64,000 bases of DNA from Paractinoplanes maris (GCF_023544465.1 NZ_JALPVL010000001.1:868001-932000); one strand, 5' to 3'. Shown: positions 15,997-25,381, counted from the first letter of the stretch. The notes: generated by a model not told the origin, from the letters alone. Translations and numbers: made by a program.

Positions 15997-17705
15997 TGTC
16001 GTGCCGACCGGGTGACCCGCCGCGGGGCCGCGGCGACCGGCATGACGTCGGAGGCGATCCGCGCGCAGAGCATGGCGGCCCAGGCGTGCGGAGTGGCCGG
16101 CTTGCCGTCCAGTGAATAGATCGGCAGGTCGAGCCCGAGCACCGACGCCGGGTCGGCGGTGAGCTCGACGCCGTGCACCACGAGCGACTCGACGTCACCG
16201 AGCGACCGCAGGTGGCGGGCCGTGTCGGCGGTCTTGCGGGTGGCGTCGACCACCGCCCAGACCGCGGTCGCCCCGATCGCGTCGCACATCTCGTTGATCC
16301 AGATCGGGTCGGTGCCGCCCACCGGGGCCTCCAGCACCACGACCCACGGTTCCTCGGCGCTGTGCAGCTTCTCGGCCCGCTGTTCGGCCGCCTCCGGCGT
16401 GGAGATCAGGCGGGACGAGTGCAGCCCGGTGCCGGCCGTCGACGTGGCCGCGAGCAGCAGGTGGTTCTCGGGCACGCCGATCTCCTCGAGGAGCTGGCGG
16501 CCGATCGTCACCCCGAGGTTGAGGTCACCGGCCAGCACCAGGATCTCGCCCGGGCCGTCCGGGATGCCCGCCGCGGCCGGGCGGGCGGCCAGCACGCTCA
16601 GCACACCGGCGTACGTGTCGCTGCCGGTGATCTGGCGGGCCATCGGCTCGGGCATGCCGACCGACATCAGGTTGCGCACGACCGGCTCGTTGTCGGCCTC
16701 GACCGGTGCCGGCTGGGTGGCCGGGGCCGGGGCGGCCGAGACCGGCGCGGCCGTCCGGAACCCGTACGTCTCGGCGGCCGGCATGGCCGGCTCGGCGATC
16801 GGTTCGGGCGCGACCGCCGGCGGCACCGGGTCCACCTCGACCGCGCTGGCCGCCAGCCCGCCGATCCGCTCGGCCAGGCTGGGCGCCGGCGAGACCGGCG
16901 CGGCCATCGGCGGCGTCGCGGGCGCGACCATCGGCGGAGCGGGCGTGATGGTCGGCATCGGCGTGACGGCCGGCGGCGCGGCCATGACGGTCGGCGGCGC
17001 GGGCGTGACCAGCGGCGTCGCGGGCGGCGGCGCCATGACCGGTGCGGCCGCGACGACCGGCGGCGGAGCGGGCGACTGCGGCGCCACCGGCGGTGGCGGA
17101 GCAGGCATCCGCGGAGCCGCGTTGACCGGCGACTCGCTCGCGGCGGCCGGGCGGAACGGCCGTACGGTCGGGGTGTCCTCCCGCGGCGCGGGCTTGGGAC
17201 GGGTGGCGAACCGGTCGGCGGTGTTACCTCCGTCCAGGCCGGCCATCAGCTCGGCGAAGGCGGCCCCGGTGTCGCCGAGCGCCGCACTGCGCCCCTCGTC
17301 GGCTCCGAAGCTGTGGTCGGGAACCGCCTGCGACGGTGTCTCGGCCGGCCGCGAGATGCCGAACGAGGCCGGTGTCACCGACCGCGGCGAGGACGAGCCG
17401 GTGCGGGCCACGCCCCGGCGCGGCTCCTCCAGCCGGTCCTGCGACTCGGCCCGTTCCAGGAGCCGTTCCAGACTGTGCTGACCGTTGTCGGCCGTCTTCG
17501 TGCGCTGTGCCATCTCATTCCTGTCCTCGTTCGGGTCCGGCACTTCGACCGACAGCTCGTAATGCTGTTTTGCGAAGAAGCCACCGACACCGCCACTGCG
17601 GACCTTGTCGGCAGAGATGATCCGGACACGGGAGCCGTACTCATCGCGTACCTGAGCCAGCAGCGGCTCGATGGCAGGTCCCTCAAGCAGCACCCGCGTA
17701 GGCAC
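15993..17705 (-). CDS. flhF: FlhF-like protein with degenerate GTPase domain
   Basis: The 570-residue protein lies downstream of flhA and overlaps it by 23 bases, the usual place of flhF, a SRP-type GTPase that sets flagellar site and number. Residues 1-55 resemble the FlhF N-terminal B domain ('GPAIEPLLAQVRDEYGSRVRI'). Residues about 170-335 are an extreme Pro/Ala linker. The C-terminal part (about 340-550) keeps the fold order, but where the P-loop GxGK(T/S)T should be (about 391-401) it reads 'LAGDLNLGVTI', with no Lys-Thr pair. GTP binding is therefore doubtful. The symbol is by position and partial similarity. Confidence 0.7.
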   Translation of the reverse strand: MPTRVLLEGPAIEPLLAQVRDEYGSRVRIISADKVRSGGVGGFFAKQHYELSVEVPDPNEDRNEMAQRTKTADNGQHSLERLLERAESQDRLEEPRRGVARTGSSSPRSVTPASFGISRPAETPSQAVPDHSFGADEGRSAALGDTGAAFAELMAGLDGGNTADRFATRPKPAPREDTPTVRPFRPAAASESPVNAAPRMPAPPPPVAPQSPAPPPVVAAAPVMAPPPATPLVTPAPPTVMAAPPAVTPMPTITPAPPMVAPATPPMAAPVSPAPSLAERIGGLAASAVEVDPVPPAVAPEPIAEPAMPAAETYGFRTAAPVSAAPAPATQPAPVEADNEPVVRNLMSVGMPEPMARQITGSDTYAGVLSVLAARPAAAGIPDGPGEILVLAGDLNLGVTIGRQLLEEIGVPENHLLLAATSTAGTGLHSSRLISTPEAAEQRAEKLHSAEEPWVVVLEAPVGGTDPIWINEMCDAIGATAVWAVVDATRKTADTARHLRSLGDVESLVVHGVELTADPASVLGLDLPIYSLDGKPATPHAWAAMLCARIASDVMPVAAAPRRVTRSARQ

Positions 17706-19737
17706 CGTTCACCACCCCTATCGTCTCGATCTGTGCAGTGGAACCAGAGATTTCGCCGTACGACAGCACCTGGACCCGGCGCGAACCAGCGCGCAGAAGT
17801 CGCATCAGGGGCAGTCGCAGCTGTGGCGAGCAGGCCAGCACAGGTGCCAGGCCTTGCTGTTCCGCGGTCTCGGTGAGCCGGGCCGCCTCGCTGACGATCG
17901 ACTCGGCACGCATGCCGTCGATCGCCATGAAGGCCCCCGTCTCGCTGGGCCGCAGAGATTCGAGCAGTTGCTGCTCGAGCATGGGGTCGAGCGTGATCAC
18001 CGTGAGCCGGCCGGCGGTCGTGTACTGGGCCGCGATGGCGGGGCCCAGAGCCGCGCGGGCCGACTCGACCAGGCTGTCCTGGTCGACGGAGACCTTCGCT
18101 CGCAGGGAGAGCGCTTCGAAGATGCGCACCAGGTCCCGCACCGGCACGCCCTCGTCGAGCAGCGCCTGCAGCACCTTCTGGATCTGGCCGAGGCTGAGCA
18201 CCGCGGGGGTGAGCTCCTCGACGACGACCGGGTGGGTCCGCTTCACCATCTCGGTCAGCGCGCGAACGTCCTCGCGGCCGAGCAGGCGGCTGGCGTTGGT
18301 GCGCACCACCTCGGCCAGGTGCGTGATGATCACGCTGGCCCGGTCGACCACCGTCGCCCCGGACAGCTCGGCCTGGTAGTGCAGCTCGGCCGGCACCCAC
18401 TTGCCGGGCAGGCCGAACACCGGCTCGACCCCCGCCTTGCCGGGCAGTCCCTGCAGTCCGTCGCCGATCGCCAGCACCGTGCCGGGCGGCGCCTCACCGG
18501 TTCCGGCGTCCACCCCCGAGATCCGGATCGCGTACGACGAGAGGGGCAGATCCAGATCGTCCCGGGTGCGCACCGGCGGCATGATCACGCCGAGCTCCAT
18601 GGCCATCTTGCGGCGCAGGGCCCGGACCCGGTCGAGCAGGTCGCCACTGCTGGCGTCGACCAGGTCGACCAGGTCAGGCGAGAGCGCGAGCTCCAGCGGG
18701 TCGACCCGCATCTCGCCCAGCAGCTGCTCGGGCGAGTCGGCCGGCGGCAGGTCGACCGCCTCCGCCGCCGCCACGGCCGCCGCCACCTGGTCCTCGGGCT
18801 CGGGCTCCTTGATCCGCTGGGCTGCCACCAGGACGGCCACGCCGACGATCAGGAACGGCACCTTGGGCAGGCCGGGGATGATGCAGAGGGCGAGCGCCGC
18901 TCCGCCGGCGATGCGCAGGGCGAGCTTGTTCTGGCTGAGCTGAGCGGTGACCGTCGTGCCCATGTCGCCCGAGGTGGCCGAGCGGGTCACGATCAGACCG
19001 GTGGCGACCGAGAGGAGCAGGGCCGGGATCTGCGAGACCAGGCCGTCGCCGATGCTCAGCAGGCTGTAGTGGTTCATCGCGTCGCCGGCGGCCATGCCCT
19101 GCTGGGCCACGCCGATCGCGAACCCGCCGACCAGGTTGATCAGCGTGATGATGACGGCCGCGATGGCGTCGCCCTTGACGAACTTGGAGCCACCGTCCAT
19201 GGCGCCGTAGAACTCGGCCTCCGCGCCGACCTCGGCCCGGCGCTTCTTGGCCTCGTCCTCGTCGATCAGGCCGGCGTTCAGGTCGGCGTCGATCGCCATC
19301 TGCTTGCCGGGCATCGCGTCGAGGGTGAATCGGGCACCGACCTCGGCCACCCGCTCGGCACCCTTGGTAACCACGATCATCTGCACGATGACCAGGATCA
19401 GGAAGATGACCAGACCGATGACCAGGTTGCCACCGACGACGAAGCTGCCGAAGGCGTGAATGACCTTGCCGGCGTCGCCGTCGCGCAGCACCAGCCGGGT
19501 CGCGCTGATGTTGAGCGCCAGGCGGAAGAGCGTGGCGACCAGCAGCAGCGCCGGGAACACCGCGAAGTCGAGGGGTTTCTGGACGAACATGCTGGTCAGC
19601 AAGATCAGCAGAGCCGCGGTGATGTTGACCGCGATCAGCAAGTCCAGCAGGAAGGTCGGCATGGGCACGACCATCATGAGGATGATGCCGATGACCCCGA
19701 CGGGTACGGCAAGCCGGCTGATGTTGCGTTTCTTCAC
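17683..19737 (-). CDS. flhA: Flagellar export gate protein FlhA
   Basis: Large export-gate subunit, 684 residues, normal length. Eight predicted membrane helices occupy about residues 8-320. The conserved cytoplasmic FHIPEP loop with 'FVKGDAIAAVIITLINLVGG' follows at about 185-205. A linker and the large cytoplasmic domain (about 350-684) complete it. The start ATG 19737 lies about 65 bases downstream of a FliA-type -10 element. flhF follows with overlap. Confidence 0.96.
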   Translation of the reverse strand: MKKRNISRLAVPVGVIGIILMMVVPMPTFLLDLLIAVNITAALLILLTSMFVQKPLDFAVFPALLLVATLFRLALNISATRLVLRDGDAGKVIHAFGSFVVGGNLVIGLVIFLILVIVQMIVVTKGAERVAEVGARFTLDAMPGKQMAIDADLNAGLIDEDEAKKRRAEVGAEAEFYGAMDGGSKFVKGDAIAAVIITLINLVGGFAIGVAQQGMAAGDAMNHYSLLSIGDGLVSQIPALLLSVATGLIVTRSATSGDMGTTVTAQLSQNKLALRIAGGAALALCIIPGLPKVPFLIVGVAVLVAAQRIKEPEPEDQVAAAVAAAEAVDLPPADSPEQLLGEMRVDPLELALSPDLVDLVDASSGDLLDRVRALRRKMAMELGVIMPPVRTRDDLDLPLSSYAIRISGVDAGTGEAPPGTVLAIGDGLQGLPGKAGVEPVFGLPGKWVPAELHYQAELSGATVVDRASVIITHLAEVVRTNASRLLGREDVRALTEMVKRTHPVVVEELTPAVLSLGQIQKVLQALLDEGVPVRDLVRIFEALSLRAKVSVDQDSLVESARAALGPAIAAQYTTAGRLTVITLDPMLEQQLLESLRPSETGAFMAIDGMRAESIVSEAARLTETAEQQGLAPVLACSPQLRLPLMRLLRAGSRRVQVLSYGEISGSTAQIETIGVVNGAYAGAA

Positions 19738-19801
19738 GGCACCTTCCAGGAGTGGATGTTGGAGCCATCCCTGCGCGGTCGTCGCCGTCCTGGCGTCTCT
19801 C

Positions 19802-19829
19802 TGTTCGGCGATCCGTCGCCTTCACTGAG
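19802..19829 (-). promoter_or_regulatory. FliA-type promoter of flhA
   Basis: On the minus strand CTCA (19826-19829), 16 bases, then GCCGAACA (19802-19809) lie in the 166-base gap between flhB and flhA. The palindrome CCCTCGTACGAGGG (19859-19872) sits upstream and may end the flhB transcript. The gap holds no gene. Confidence 0.6.
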
Positions 19830-19903
19830 CGGGGTGCGCTGACCCACAAGGGGATCCTCCCTCGTACGAGGGACCTATGTGAGGAAATCTCCCAAGTTTT
19901 CAG

Positions 19904-20995
19904 TTATGCGGCTTCTGAGGCGGAGTTGGGGTTGCGGTGCAGGCCTGCCGCGGATCCACGTGCCTTCAGGCTCATGACGAACGCCAGCACCTTGGCCACC
20001 GTCCCGAAGAACTCGGCGGGGATCTCCTGCCCCACTTCGACGGCCTTGTACAACGTGCGGGCCAGCGGCTTGTCCTCGACCATCGGCACCCGGTGCTCGG
20101 CCGCCAGTTCGCGGATCTTGGTGGCCAGCGGGCCCTGCCCCTTGGCGACCACCCGGGGCGCACCCTTCTGCGGTTCGTAGCGCAGGGCCACCGCCACGTG
20201 GGTCGGGTTGACCATCACCACGTCCGCGGTCGGCACGTCGGCCATCTGCCGGTTGCGCGACATCGCCATCTGCCGGGCCCGGATCTGCGCCTTGATCAGC
20301 GGGTCGCCCTCGGAGTTCTTGTACTCCTGCTTGACCTCTTCCTTGGTCATCCGCAGCTGCTTGTTGGTGCGGCGGCGGACCACGAAGTAGTCGGCCGCGG
20401 CCATCGCGATGCCGGCGACCGAGGCGGCCCGGATCAGGTTGAGGGTCGCGTCGACGACCGTGCCGAGCAGCGCCGCCAGCGGCAGCTGCCCGGCGCTCAT
20501 CAGGGCCGGGAAGACGCTCTTGGTCGTGGTGTAGAGCACGCCCGCCAGCACACTGGTCTTGACCAGCGCCTTGGTGCCCTCCCAGAGGGCCTGCGGGCCG
20601 AGCATCCGCTTGAGGCCGGGCCACGGGTTGAGCCGGCTGAACTTCGGGATGAACAGCTTGGTGGCGACCCGGATGCCACCCTGGGACCCGGCCGCCGCGA
20701 TGCCGACGACCATCATCGTCAGCGCCAGCGGCAGGACCGCCCACATCGTGCCCATGATGGCCTGCTTGAGCAGCGCCATGGCCTGGGCCGGTTGAGGGTC
20801 GGCGATCACGTCGGGCAGCTGGGCCATCAGCTTCTCGGCGTGCTCCATCGCGGACTCCAGGGTGCGCGGCAGCATCACGCTCGCGGCCAGCATGCCGAAC
20901 CAGGCACCGATGTCCTGCGTACGGCCGATCTGCCCTTCGCGTTTGGCCTTCTTGAGTTTCTGGGGTGTCGGTTGTTCGGTCTTCTCGCCGGACAT
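19904..20995 (-). CDS. flhB: Flagellar export switch protein FlhB
   Basis: FlhB controls the switch from hook to filament export. The 363-residue product begins 'SGEKTEQPTPQKLKKAKREGQ', the family signature. It has four membrane helices (about 30-210) and a cytoplasmic domain with the self-cleavage motif NPTH ('MVNPTHVAVAL', about 266-276). Length is normal. The start is ATG 20995, 8 bases after fliR. It is the last gene of the fliM-led unit before a gap with a new promoter. Confidence 0.96.
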   Translation of the reverse strand: MSGEKTEQPTPQKLKKAKREGQIGRTQDIGAWFGMLAASVMLPRTLESAMEHAEKLMAQLPDVIADPQPAQAMALLKQAIMGTMWAVLPLALTMMVVGIAAAGSQGGIRVATKLFIPKFSRLNPWPGLKRMLGPQALWEGTKALVKTSVLAGVLYTTTKSVFPALMSAGQLPLAALLGTVVDATLNLIRAASVAGIAMAAADYFVVRRRTNKQLRMTKEEVKQEYKNSEGDPLIKAQIRARQMAMSRNRQMADVPTADVVMVNPTHVAVALRYEPQKGAPRVVAKGQGPLATKIRELAAEHRVPMVEDKPLARTLYKAVEVGQEIPAEFFGTVAKVLAFVMSLKARGSAAGLHRNPNSASEAA

Positions 20996-21003
20996 GTCAC
21001 CCC

Positions 21004-21768
21004 CTACCCGCCGCTGAGCTGGATCACGGCGTTGACCGCGCGCTCGACGATCGAGTCGAGGACGCCGGGCAGGGCCGTGATCGCGATGCCGGAGATGAGC
21101 AGGACCATGAAGATCTTGGCCGGGAAGCCGAGCTGGAACGCGTTGAGCGCCGGCGCGACCCGGTTGAGCAGACCGAACGCCACGTCGGTCAGGAACAGTA
21201 CGGCGATCAGCGGGCCGGCGATCTGCACGCCGGCCACGAACATCTCGCCGATCCCCTTGAGCAGCAGCTCGCTGAACGTGCTGGGCGAGAAGGTCCAGTT
21301 GAGGGGCACGGTCTTGAACGACTGCAGGAAGCCGCGCAACACCAGCTGATGGCCGTCGGTGGCGAAGAGCAGGGTGACCGCCACCAGGTTGTAGAACCGG
21401 CCGAAGATCGAGCTCTGGTTCTGCGACAACGGGTCGTACCCCATGGCCAGGGTGAAACCGCCGAAGAGGTCGATGAGGTCACCCGCCGCCTGCAGCGCGG
21501 CGAAGAGCATGGCGGTGATGAAGCCCAGTCCCGCGCCGACGAAGACCTGGATGGCGACGCTGACGATGATGTCGGAGGTCTGCAGCGACGGGAGGGCACC
21601 GCGCAGCTGCGGCGCGACCGGCAGAGTCAGGCCGATCGACATCAGCGCCTTGACCGGGCCGGGGATGAGCCGCGAGTTGAACGGCGGGCAGACCATCATC
21701 CAGGCCCCGGTCCGGGCCGCGCCGAGCAGCAGCGCGAGCATCTCGGCGATCGGGACGTTCAGGTTCAT
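21004..21768 (-). CDS. fliR: Flagellar export gate protein FliR
   Basis: The 254-residue protein has six or so membrane helices and the conserved segments 'FVGAGLGFITAMLFAALQAAGDLID' region and 'ALNAFQLGFPAKI', typical of FliR, which closes the FliP-FliQ-FliR export channel. The start ATG overlaps the fliP stop (ATGA). No fliQ reading frame lies between fliP and fliR, and no FliQ-like helical hairpin is fused to either. That is unusual, since the order fliP-fliQ-fliR is nearly universal. Confidence 0.94.
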   Translation of the reverse strand: MNLNVPIAEMLALLLGAARTGAWMMVCPPFNSRLIPGPVKALMSIGLTLPVAPQLRGALPSLQTSDIIVSVAIQVFVGAGLGFITAMLFAALQAAGDLIDLFGGFTLAMGYDPLSQNQSSIFGRFYNLVAVTLLFATDGHQLVLRGFLQSFKTVPLNWTFSPSTFSELLLKGIGEMFVAGVQIAGPLIAVLFLTDVAFGLLNRVAPALNAFQLGFPAKIFMVLLISGIAITALPGVLDSIVERAVNAVIQLSGG

Positions 21769-22655
21769 CTATACGACGCCACCAGCGCCGTGAGGATCAG
21801 CCCCCACCCGTTGACCAGCACGAACAACAGAAGCTTGAAGGGTAGAGCAACTGTCACCGGAGGCAGCATCATCATGCCCAGCGACATCAGCGACGCCGAG
21901 ACCACCATGTCGATCAGCAGGAACGGGATGAAGATGACGAACCCGATGATCATCGCCGCGCGCAGCTCGGACAGCACGAAGGCCGGGATCAGGGTGGTCA
22001 GCTCGACGTCGTCGCGGTTCTGGGGACGGTCGTCACCGGCGAGCCGGAGCATCAGCGCCACCTCGTCGTCACGGGTGGTCTTCCACATGAAGTCGCGCAG
22101 CGGCTTGACGCCGTCGTCGAACGCCTGCGACTGGGTCTTGTCGCCCTTGAGGTAGGGCTGCACGCCCTGCTCGTTCATGGCCGAGACGGTCGGTCCCATG
22201 ATGAACAGGCTGATGAACAGGGCCAAGCCGGCCAGCACCTGGTTGGGCGGCATCGCGGTCAGGCCGAGCGCGTTCCGGGTGATGCCGAGGACCATGAAGA
22301 TCTTGGTGAAGCACGAGCAGAGCAGCAGGATCGCCGGCGCGACCGAGAGCACGGTCAGGCCGAGCATGATGATCAGCGACGTGGCCGGACGGCTGCCGTC
22401 CGGGTTGGTGCCGTTGACGTTGATATTGATGTTGGGCCGGGTCGGCCGCCCGGGCGGGGTCGGCGGGGCCGGGGCCCGGTCGGGCAGCGCGACGACGTGG
22501 GTGACGGGCGCGCGCCCGGTCGGCGCGGGTGCTCGTCCCAGCTCGGCCGCAGCCGGCGCGGGTGCGCGTCCCGGCTCGGCCGCGGCCGGTCCGGGCAGCA
22601 GCACGAGCGCGAGACCGAGGCCCGCGAACAACAGCATCAGCGCGCGTCTGATCAT
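21765..22655 (-). CDS. fliP: Flagellar export gate protein FliP
   Basis: The 296-residue protein has a signal peptide (about 1-26, ending in a PAAAEP region), a Pro/Ala-rich extracytoplasmic stretch to about 80, and the FliP core (about 85-296) with 'LLLCSCFTKIFMVLGITRNALG' and the C-terminal 'LPPVTVALPFKLLLFVLVNGW' region. The start ATG 22655 overlaps the fliO stop (ATGA), which argues against an upstream in-frame start. It forms the export channel with FliR and normally FliQ. Confidence 0.94.
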   Translation of the reverse strand: MIRRALMLLFAGLGLALVLLPGPAAAEPGRAPAPAAAELGRAPAPTGRAPVTHVVALPDRAPAPPTPPGRPTRPNININVNGTNPDGSRPATSLIIMLGLTVLSVAPAILLLCSCFTKIFMVLGITRNALGLTAMPPNQVLAGLALFISLFIMGPTVSAMNEQGVQPYLKGDKTQSQAFDDGVKPLRDFMWKTTRDDEVALMLRLAGDDRPQNRDDVELTTLIPAFVLSELRAAMIIGFVIFIPFLLIDMVVSASLMSLGMMMLPPVTVALPFKLLLFVLVNGWGLILTALVASYR

Positions 22656-23095
22656 CGGTGGCTGGTCCGATCGCGGAGGAACTCCATGGCCGAGCGCCAC
22701 GTCCGCGGCGAGAGGAGCGAGCCCTCCAGCCGGCTGTGCCGCGGCGTCGCCGGATGCCGTCCGGGCAGGTCACCCGGGCCGTTCGCGAGTTCCGCGGCCA
22801 GCTCGGCGTCCACCGCGAGGTGGTCACGATGCTCGGCCGGGTGGTGCTCGAACAGCTCGATCTCGGCCTCACCGAGCATGCTGACCTGCTGGTCGGTGAC
22901 GCCCAGGATCATCGCCCGGTCGGCCACCTTGACCACGGCCACCGCGGCCCCGCGGGACAGCTGCTGGCGGGTGAGCACGACCAGATCGCCGTGTCCGCGC
23001 CCGAGCAGCGGTCGGCGCACGAGCCTCGCCAGGCCCCACATCATGCCGAGGATGACGAAGAGCGAGAAGCCCACGCGCAGGACGAGCTCGAACAA
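22652..23095 (-). CDS. fliO: Flagellar assembly protein FliO
   Basis: The 147-residue protein has one N-terminal membrane helix (about 5-24) and then a short cytoplasmic domain with 'VVLTRQQLSRGAAVAVVKVADRAMILGVTDQQV', the pattern of FliO, which helps FliP assemble. The tail after about residue 85 is polar and variable. It sits between fliN and fliP as expected. Confidence 0.85.
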   Translation of the reverse strand: MFELVLRVGFSLFVILGMMWGLARLVRRPLLGRGHGDLVVLTRQQLSRGAAVAVVKVADRAMILGVTDQQVSMLGEAEIELFEHHPAEHRDHLAVDAELAAELANGPGDLPGRHPATPRHSRLEGSLLSPRTWRSAMEFLRDRTSHR

Positions 23096-23100
23096 GGCCG

Positions 23101-23856
23101 TTACTCCCGTTCGGTGCCGGGAGAGACGATCTCGGTGACCCGGATGCCGAAGTTCTCGTCGACCACGACGACCTCGCCCCGGGCGATCAGGCGGCCGTTG
23201 ACCAGCAGGTCGGCCGGGCTGCCGGCGGCCCGGTCGAGCTCGACGATCGCCCCCGGGGTGAGCGACAGCAGCTCGCGCACGCTCATCCGGGTGCGGCCCA
23301 GTTCGGCCGAGACCTCCATCTCGACGTCCTGCAGCATGTCCAGGCCGCCGCGCAGCTGCACCGCCGGTGCCGCCTCCCGCCGGGCCACGCCACCCCCGCC
23401 CGCGTCACCGCCGGGCCACGGGTTCAGCGCCAGCGCCAGCACGGCCCGGATCTGATCGCCCTCGACCAGCGGGACGGCGATCGCGTCGTCCTTGGCCGCC
23501 AGCGCGCTCAACGCCACCTGCGGCTCCATCACGACGCCGGGGTCGAGCACCACCGGCCCGAACACGCGGGCCGCGGCCTCGAGCGCCGGCCGCACCGCCG
23601 CGGTCAGGTCGAGCTCGCCGAGCGGGCTCTCCTTGAGCGCGTCGGCCAGGTCCTGGCCGACCACCACGACCACCTCGCCGGCGGCCGCGCCACTGAATCG
23701 GGCGGTGACCGCCTGACCCTCGGTCAGGGCGTCCGAGGTCGCCGCGATCGGTTCGGCGGCGACCAGGGGACGACTGGTGGGCAGGACGCCCAGGGCGGCC
23801 TCGGCCGCCGAACGGGCGAGCGCCAGCTGGGGCGCGGTGATGGTGGGCGCGGTCAT
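23101..23856 (-). CDS. fliN: Flagellar motor switch protein FliN with long N-terminal domain (FliY-like architecture)
   Basis: The C-terminal SpoA domain (about 168-250) carries '[21 protein letters not shown]' and '[23 protein letters not shown]', typical of FliN. About 150 N-terminal residues precede it, more than in enteric FliN, resembling the two-part layout of FliY. I do not see the ExxN phosphatase helix of FliY/CheC there. It overlaps the fliM stop (ATGA). Confidence 0.9.
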   Translation of the reverse strand: MTAPTITAPQLALARSAAEAALGVLPTSRPLVAAEPIAATSDALTEGQAVTARFSGAAAGEVVVVVGQDLADALKESPLGELDLTAAVRPALEAAARVFGPVVLDPGVVMEPQVALSALAAKDDAIAVPLVEGDQIRAVLALALNPWPGGDAGGGGVARREAAPAVQLRGGLDMLQDVEMEVSAELGRTRMSVRELLSLTPGAIVELDRAAGSPADLLVNGRLIARGEVVVVDENFGIRVTEIVSPGTERE

Positions 23857-24803
23857 GGGCGACCAGACTCCTTGGGCGAGGACTCCTTGGGGGCGGGCAC
23901 GACGAGGCAGGCGAGCCGGGACCCCTGATTACCGGGAACTGCATGAGCGAAAACGGTCTCGTTGACAGTCACCTCGAGGGGCCGGCTGGTCGGGTGACCC
24001 AACGGGACGACGTCACCGGGCCTCAGGTCCACGATGTCATCGGTCCGCATGCGAATGGGCTGGAATCGGACCGCGACGTCGAGCGGGGCCGAGGAAAGTC
24101 CGGCGGTGAGGTTGCGCAGCGCGGTGTCCTTGACGGCCCGCTCGGCCGCGCTCAGCACGACCGTCTCGGTGCGCGAGAGCACGGGGAGGATCGTGTTGAA
24201 AGGGAGGCAGATGCTGTGCGTGGTCTCCTCGGCGCCGATCTTGACGTCGAACGACGCGATCACGCAGGCGTCACCGGGCTGATGCGCGCGCAGGAACTGC
24301 GCGTTGTACTCGATGTCCTTGAGCTTCGGCTGCATGTCGACCAGCGTCTCGAAGCCGTACCGGAGCTCGCCCAGCATCCGCTCGAGCAGGCCGCGCAGCA
24401 GAGGCATCTCGACCTCGGTCAGCGGCCGCTCCGGCTGGGGCCCGCCGGGACCGCCCAGCATGTGATCAATCGCGGTCATCGCGGCGGAGGTGGAGATCTC
24501 CACCAGAGCCGAGCCGGGAAGCGGGTCGAGCACCACCACGGCGAGGACCGTCGGGTTGTTCAGGGCGGCGACGTACTCGTCGTAGTTGAGCTGCTCGATC
24601 GAGGCCAGCGTGACGTTGCTGACCGCTCGCAGCCGGGTCGTGAGCAGGGTGCCGCAGCTGCGCGCGTACGTCTCGAACGCGATCTGCAAGGTGCGGACGT
24701 GCTCCCGGGAGAGCTTGATGGGCTTCCGGAAGTCGTACGGCGCCGGCCCCCCGCCATGGCCGCGGCGCGAGATCCGGCCTGAGGTACGTGCGGCGTTGGT
24801 CAC
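23853..24803 (-). CDS. fliM: Flagellar motor switch protein FliM lacking the usual CheY-binding N-terminus
   Basis: The 316-residue protein has the CheC-like middle domain of FliM (about 30-220; '[13 protein letters not shown]', '[16 protein letters not shown]') and a C-terminal SpoA domain (about 230-300; '[12 protein letters not shown]'). The usual N-terminal CheY-P docking motif (LSQxEIDALL) is absent, and no in-frame upstream extension encodes it. The start is GTG 24803. A FliA-type -10 element ends 7 bases upstream, so the mRNA is probably leaderless. Confidence 0.93.
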   Translation of the reverse strand: MTNAARTSGRISRRGHGGGPAPYDFRKPIKLSREHVRTLQIAFETYARSCGTLLTTRLRAVSNVTLASIEQLNYDEYVAALNNPTVLAVVVLDPLPGSALVEISTSAAMTAIDHMLGGPGGPQPERPLTEVEMPLLRGLLERMLGELRYGFETLVDMQPKLKDIEYNAQFLRAHQPGDACVIASFDVKIGAEETTHSICLPFNTILPVLSRTETVVLSAAERAVKDTALRNLTAGLSSAPLDVAVRFQPIRMRTDDIVDLRPGDVVPLGHPTSRPLEVTVNETVFAHAVPGNQGSRLACLVVPAPKESSPKESGRP

Positions 24804-24810
24804 GTTGTCC

Positions 24811-24838
24811 CCATCGGCTCGTTTCCGGAACGGCTGAG
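24811..24838 (-). promoter_or_regulatory. FliA-type promoter of fliM, giving a leaderless transcript
   Basis: On the minus strand CTCA (24835-24838), 16 bases, GCCGATGG (24811-24818), then 7 bases to the GTG start at 24803. The expected transcription start falls at or next to the start codon. Confidence 0.65.
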
Positions 24839-24871
24839 CGGGAGGGGCGCTTTTACCTGATTACGACCAGA

Positions 24872-24901
24872 AGGGCGGGTTCACCGGAGTGAACCCGCCC
24901 T
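24872..24901. terminator. Perfect 13-bp hairpin between fliL and fliM
   Basis: AGGGCGGGTTCAC (24872-24884), loop CGGA, and the exact complement (24889-24901). It separates the flgD/flbD-led unit ending in fliL from the fliM unit. No T tract is present. Confidence 0.7.
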
Positions 24902-24925
24902 GAGTGGCTAATCTGAGCTATTCGG

Positions 24926-25381
24926 TTACTGGGTGACGAAGGACGTGTAGTAGATGCCCATCACCATCTTCTTGTCCTCCTCGGTGTAGGCCTTCACGAT
25001 CTTCGCGGTCAGCTCCGACTTGAGCTCCTCGCGGCCCTTCTCGGTGGAGAGCTCGGCCAGGGTCTTGCCGGTGTACTCGTCGATCGCCAGCTCGCGGGCC
25101 TCGCTGGTGTCCACGTCCTCGGCGGCGTCCGCGGTCTGCTGGAGCGAGAAGTTGAGCTTCAGGTAGTGGCCGTCGGCCAGGTTGATCGTCATCGCGTCGT
25201 CCAGGGCCACCACGGTGCCCTTGACCGGCGCCGCCTCGGCGGTGTCGCCCTTCATCATGAAGAACGCGCCGGCGCCACCGCCACCCAGCAGCACGACTGC
25301 GGCGATAACGATGATCATCAGCATCTTCTTGGACTTCTTCGGGGCGTCGGCCGCGGTGGTGGTCGTCTCGTCCTTGCTCAT
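24926..25381 (-). CDS. fliL: Flagellar basal body-associated protein FliL
   Basis: The 151-residue protein has a Lys/Thr-rich cytoplasmic start, one membrane helix (about 20-43) and an extracytoplasmic domain with 'INLADGHYLKLNFSLQQT' and 'KEELKSELTAKIVKAY'-like patterns, as in FliL, which supports stator function. It lies 12 bases after motB, so it is part of the motor unit. The start ATG 25381 follows GAGAGGAGC. Confidence 0.92.
   Translation of the reverse strand: MSKDETTTTAADAPKKSKKMLMIIVIAAVVLLGGGGAGAFFMMKGDTAEAAPVKGTVVALDDAMTINLADGHYLKLNFSLQQTADAAEDVDTSEARELAIDEYTGKTLAELSTEKGREELKSELTAKIVKAYTEEDKKMVMGIYYTSFVTQ

Noticed and set aside
17671..19842. A 723-codon plus-strand open frame
   Set aside because: Antisense shadow of flhA; the translation is His/Arg/Gln-rich without any domain.
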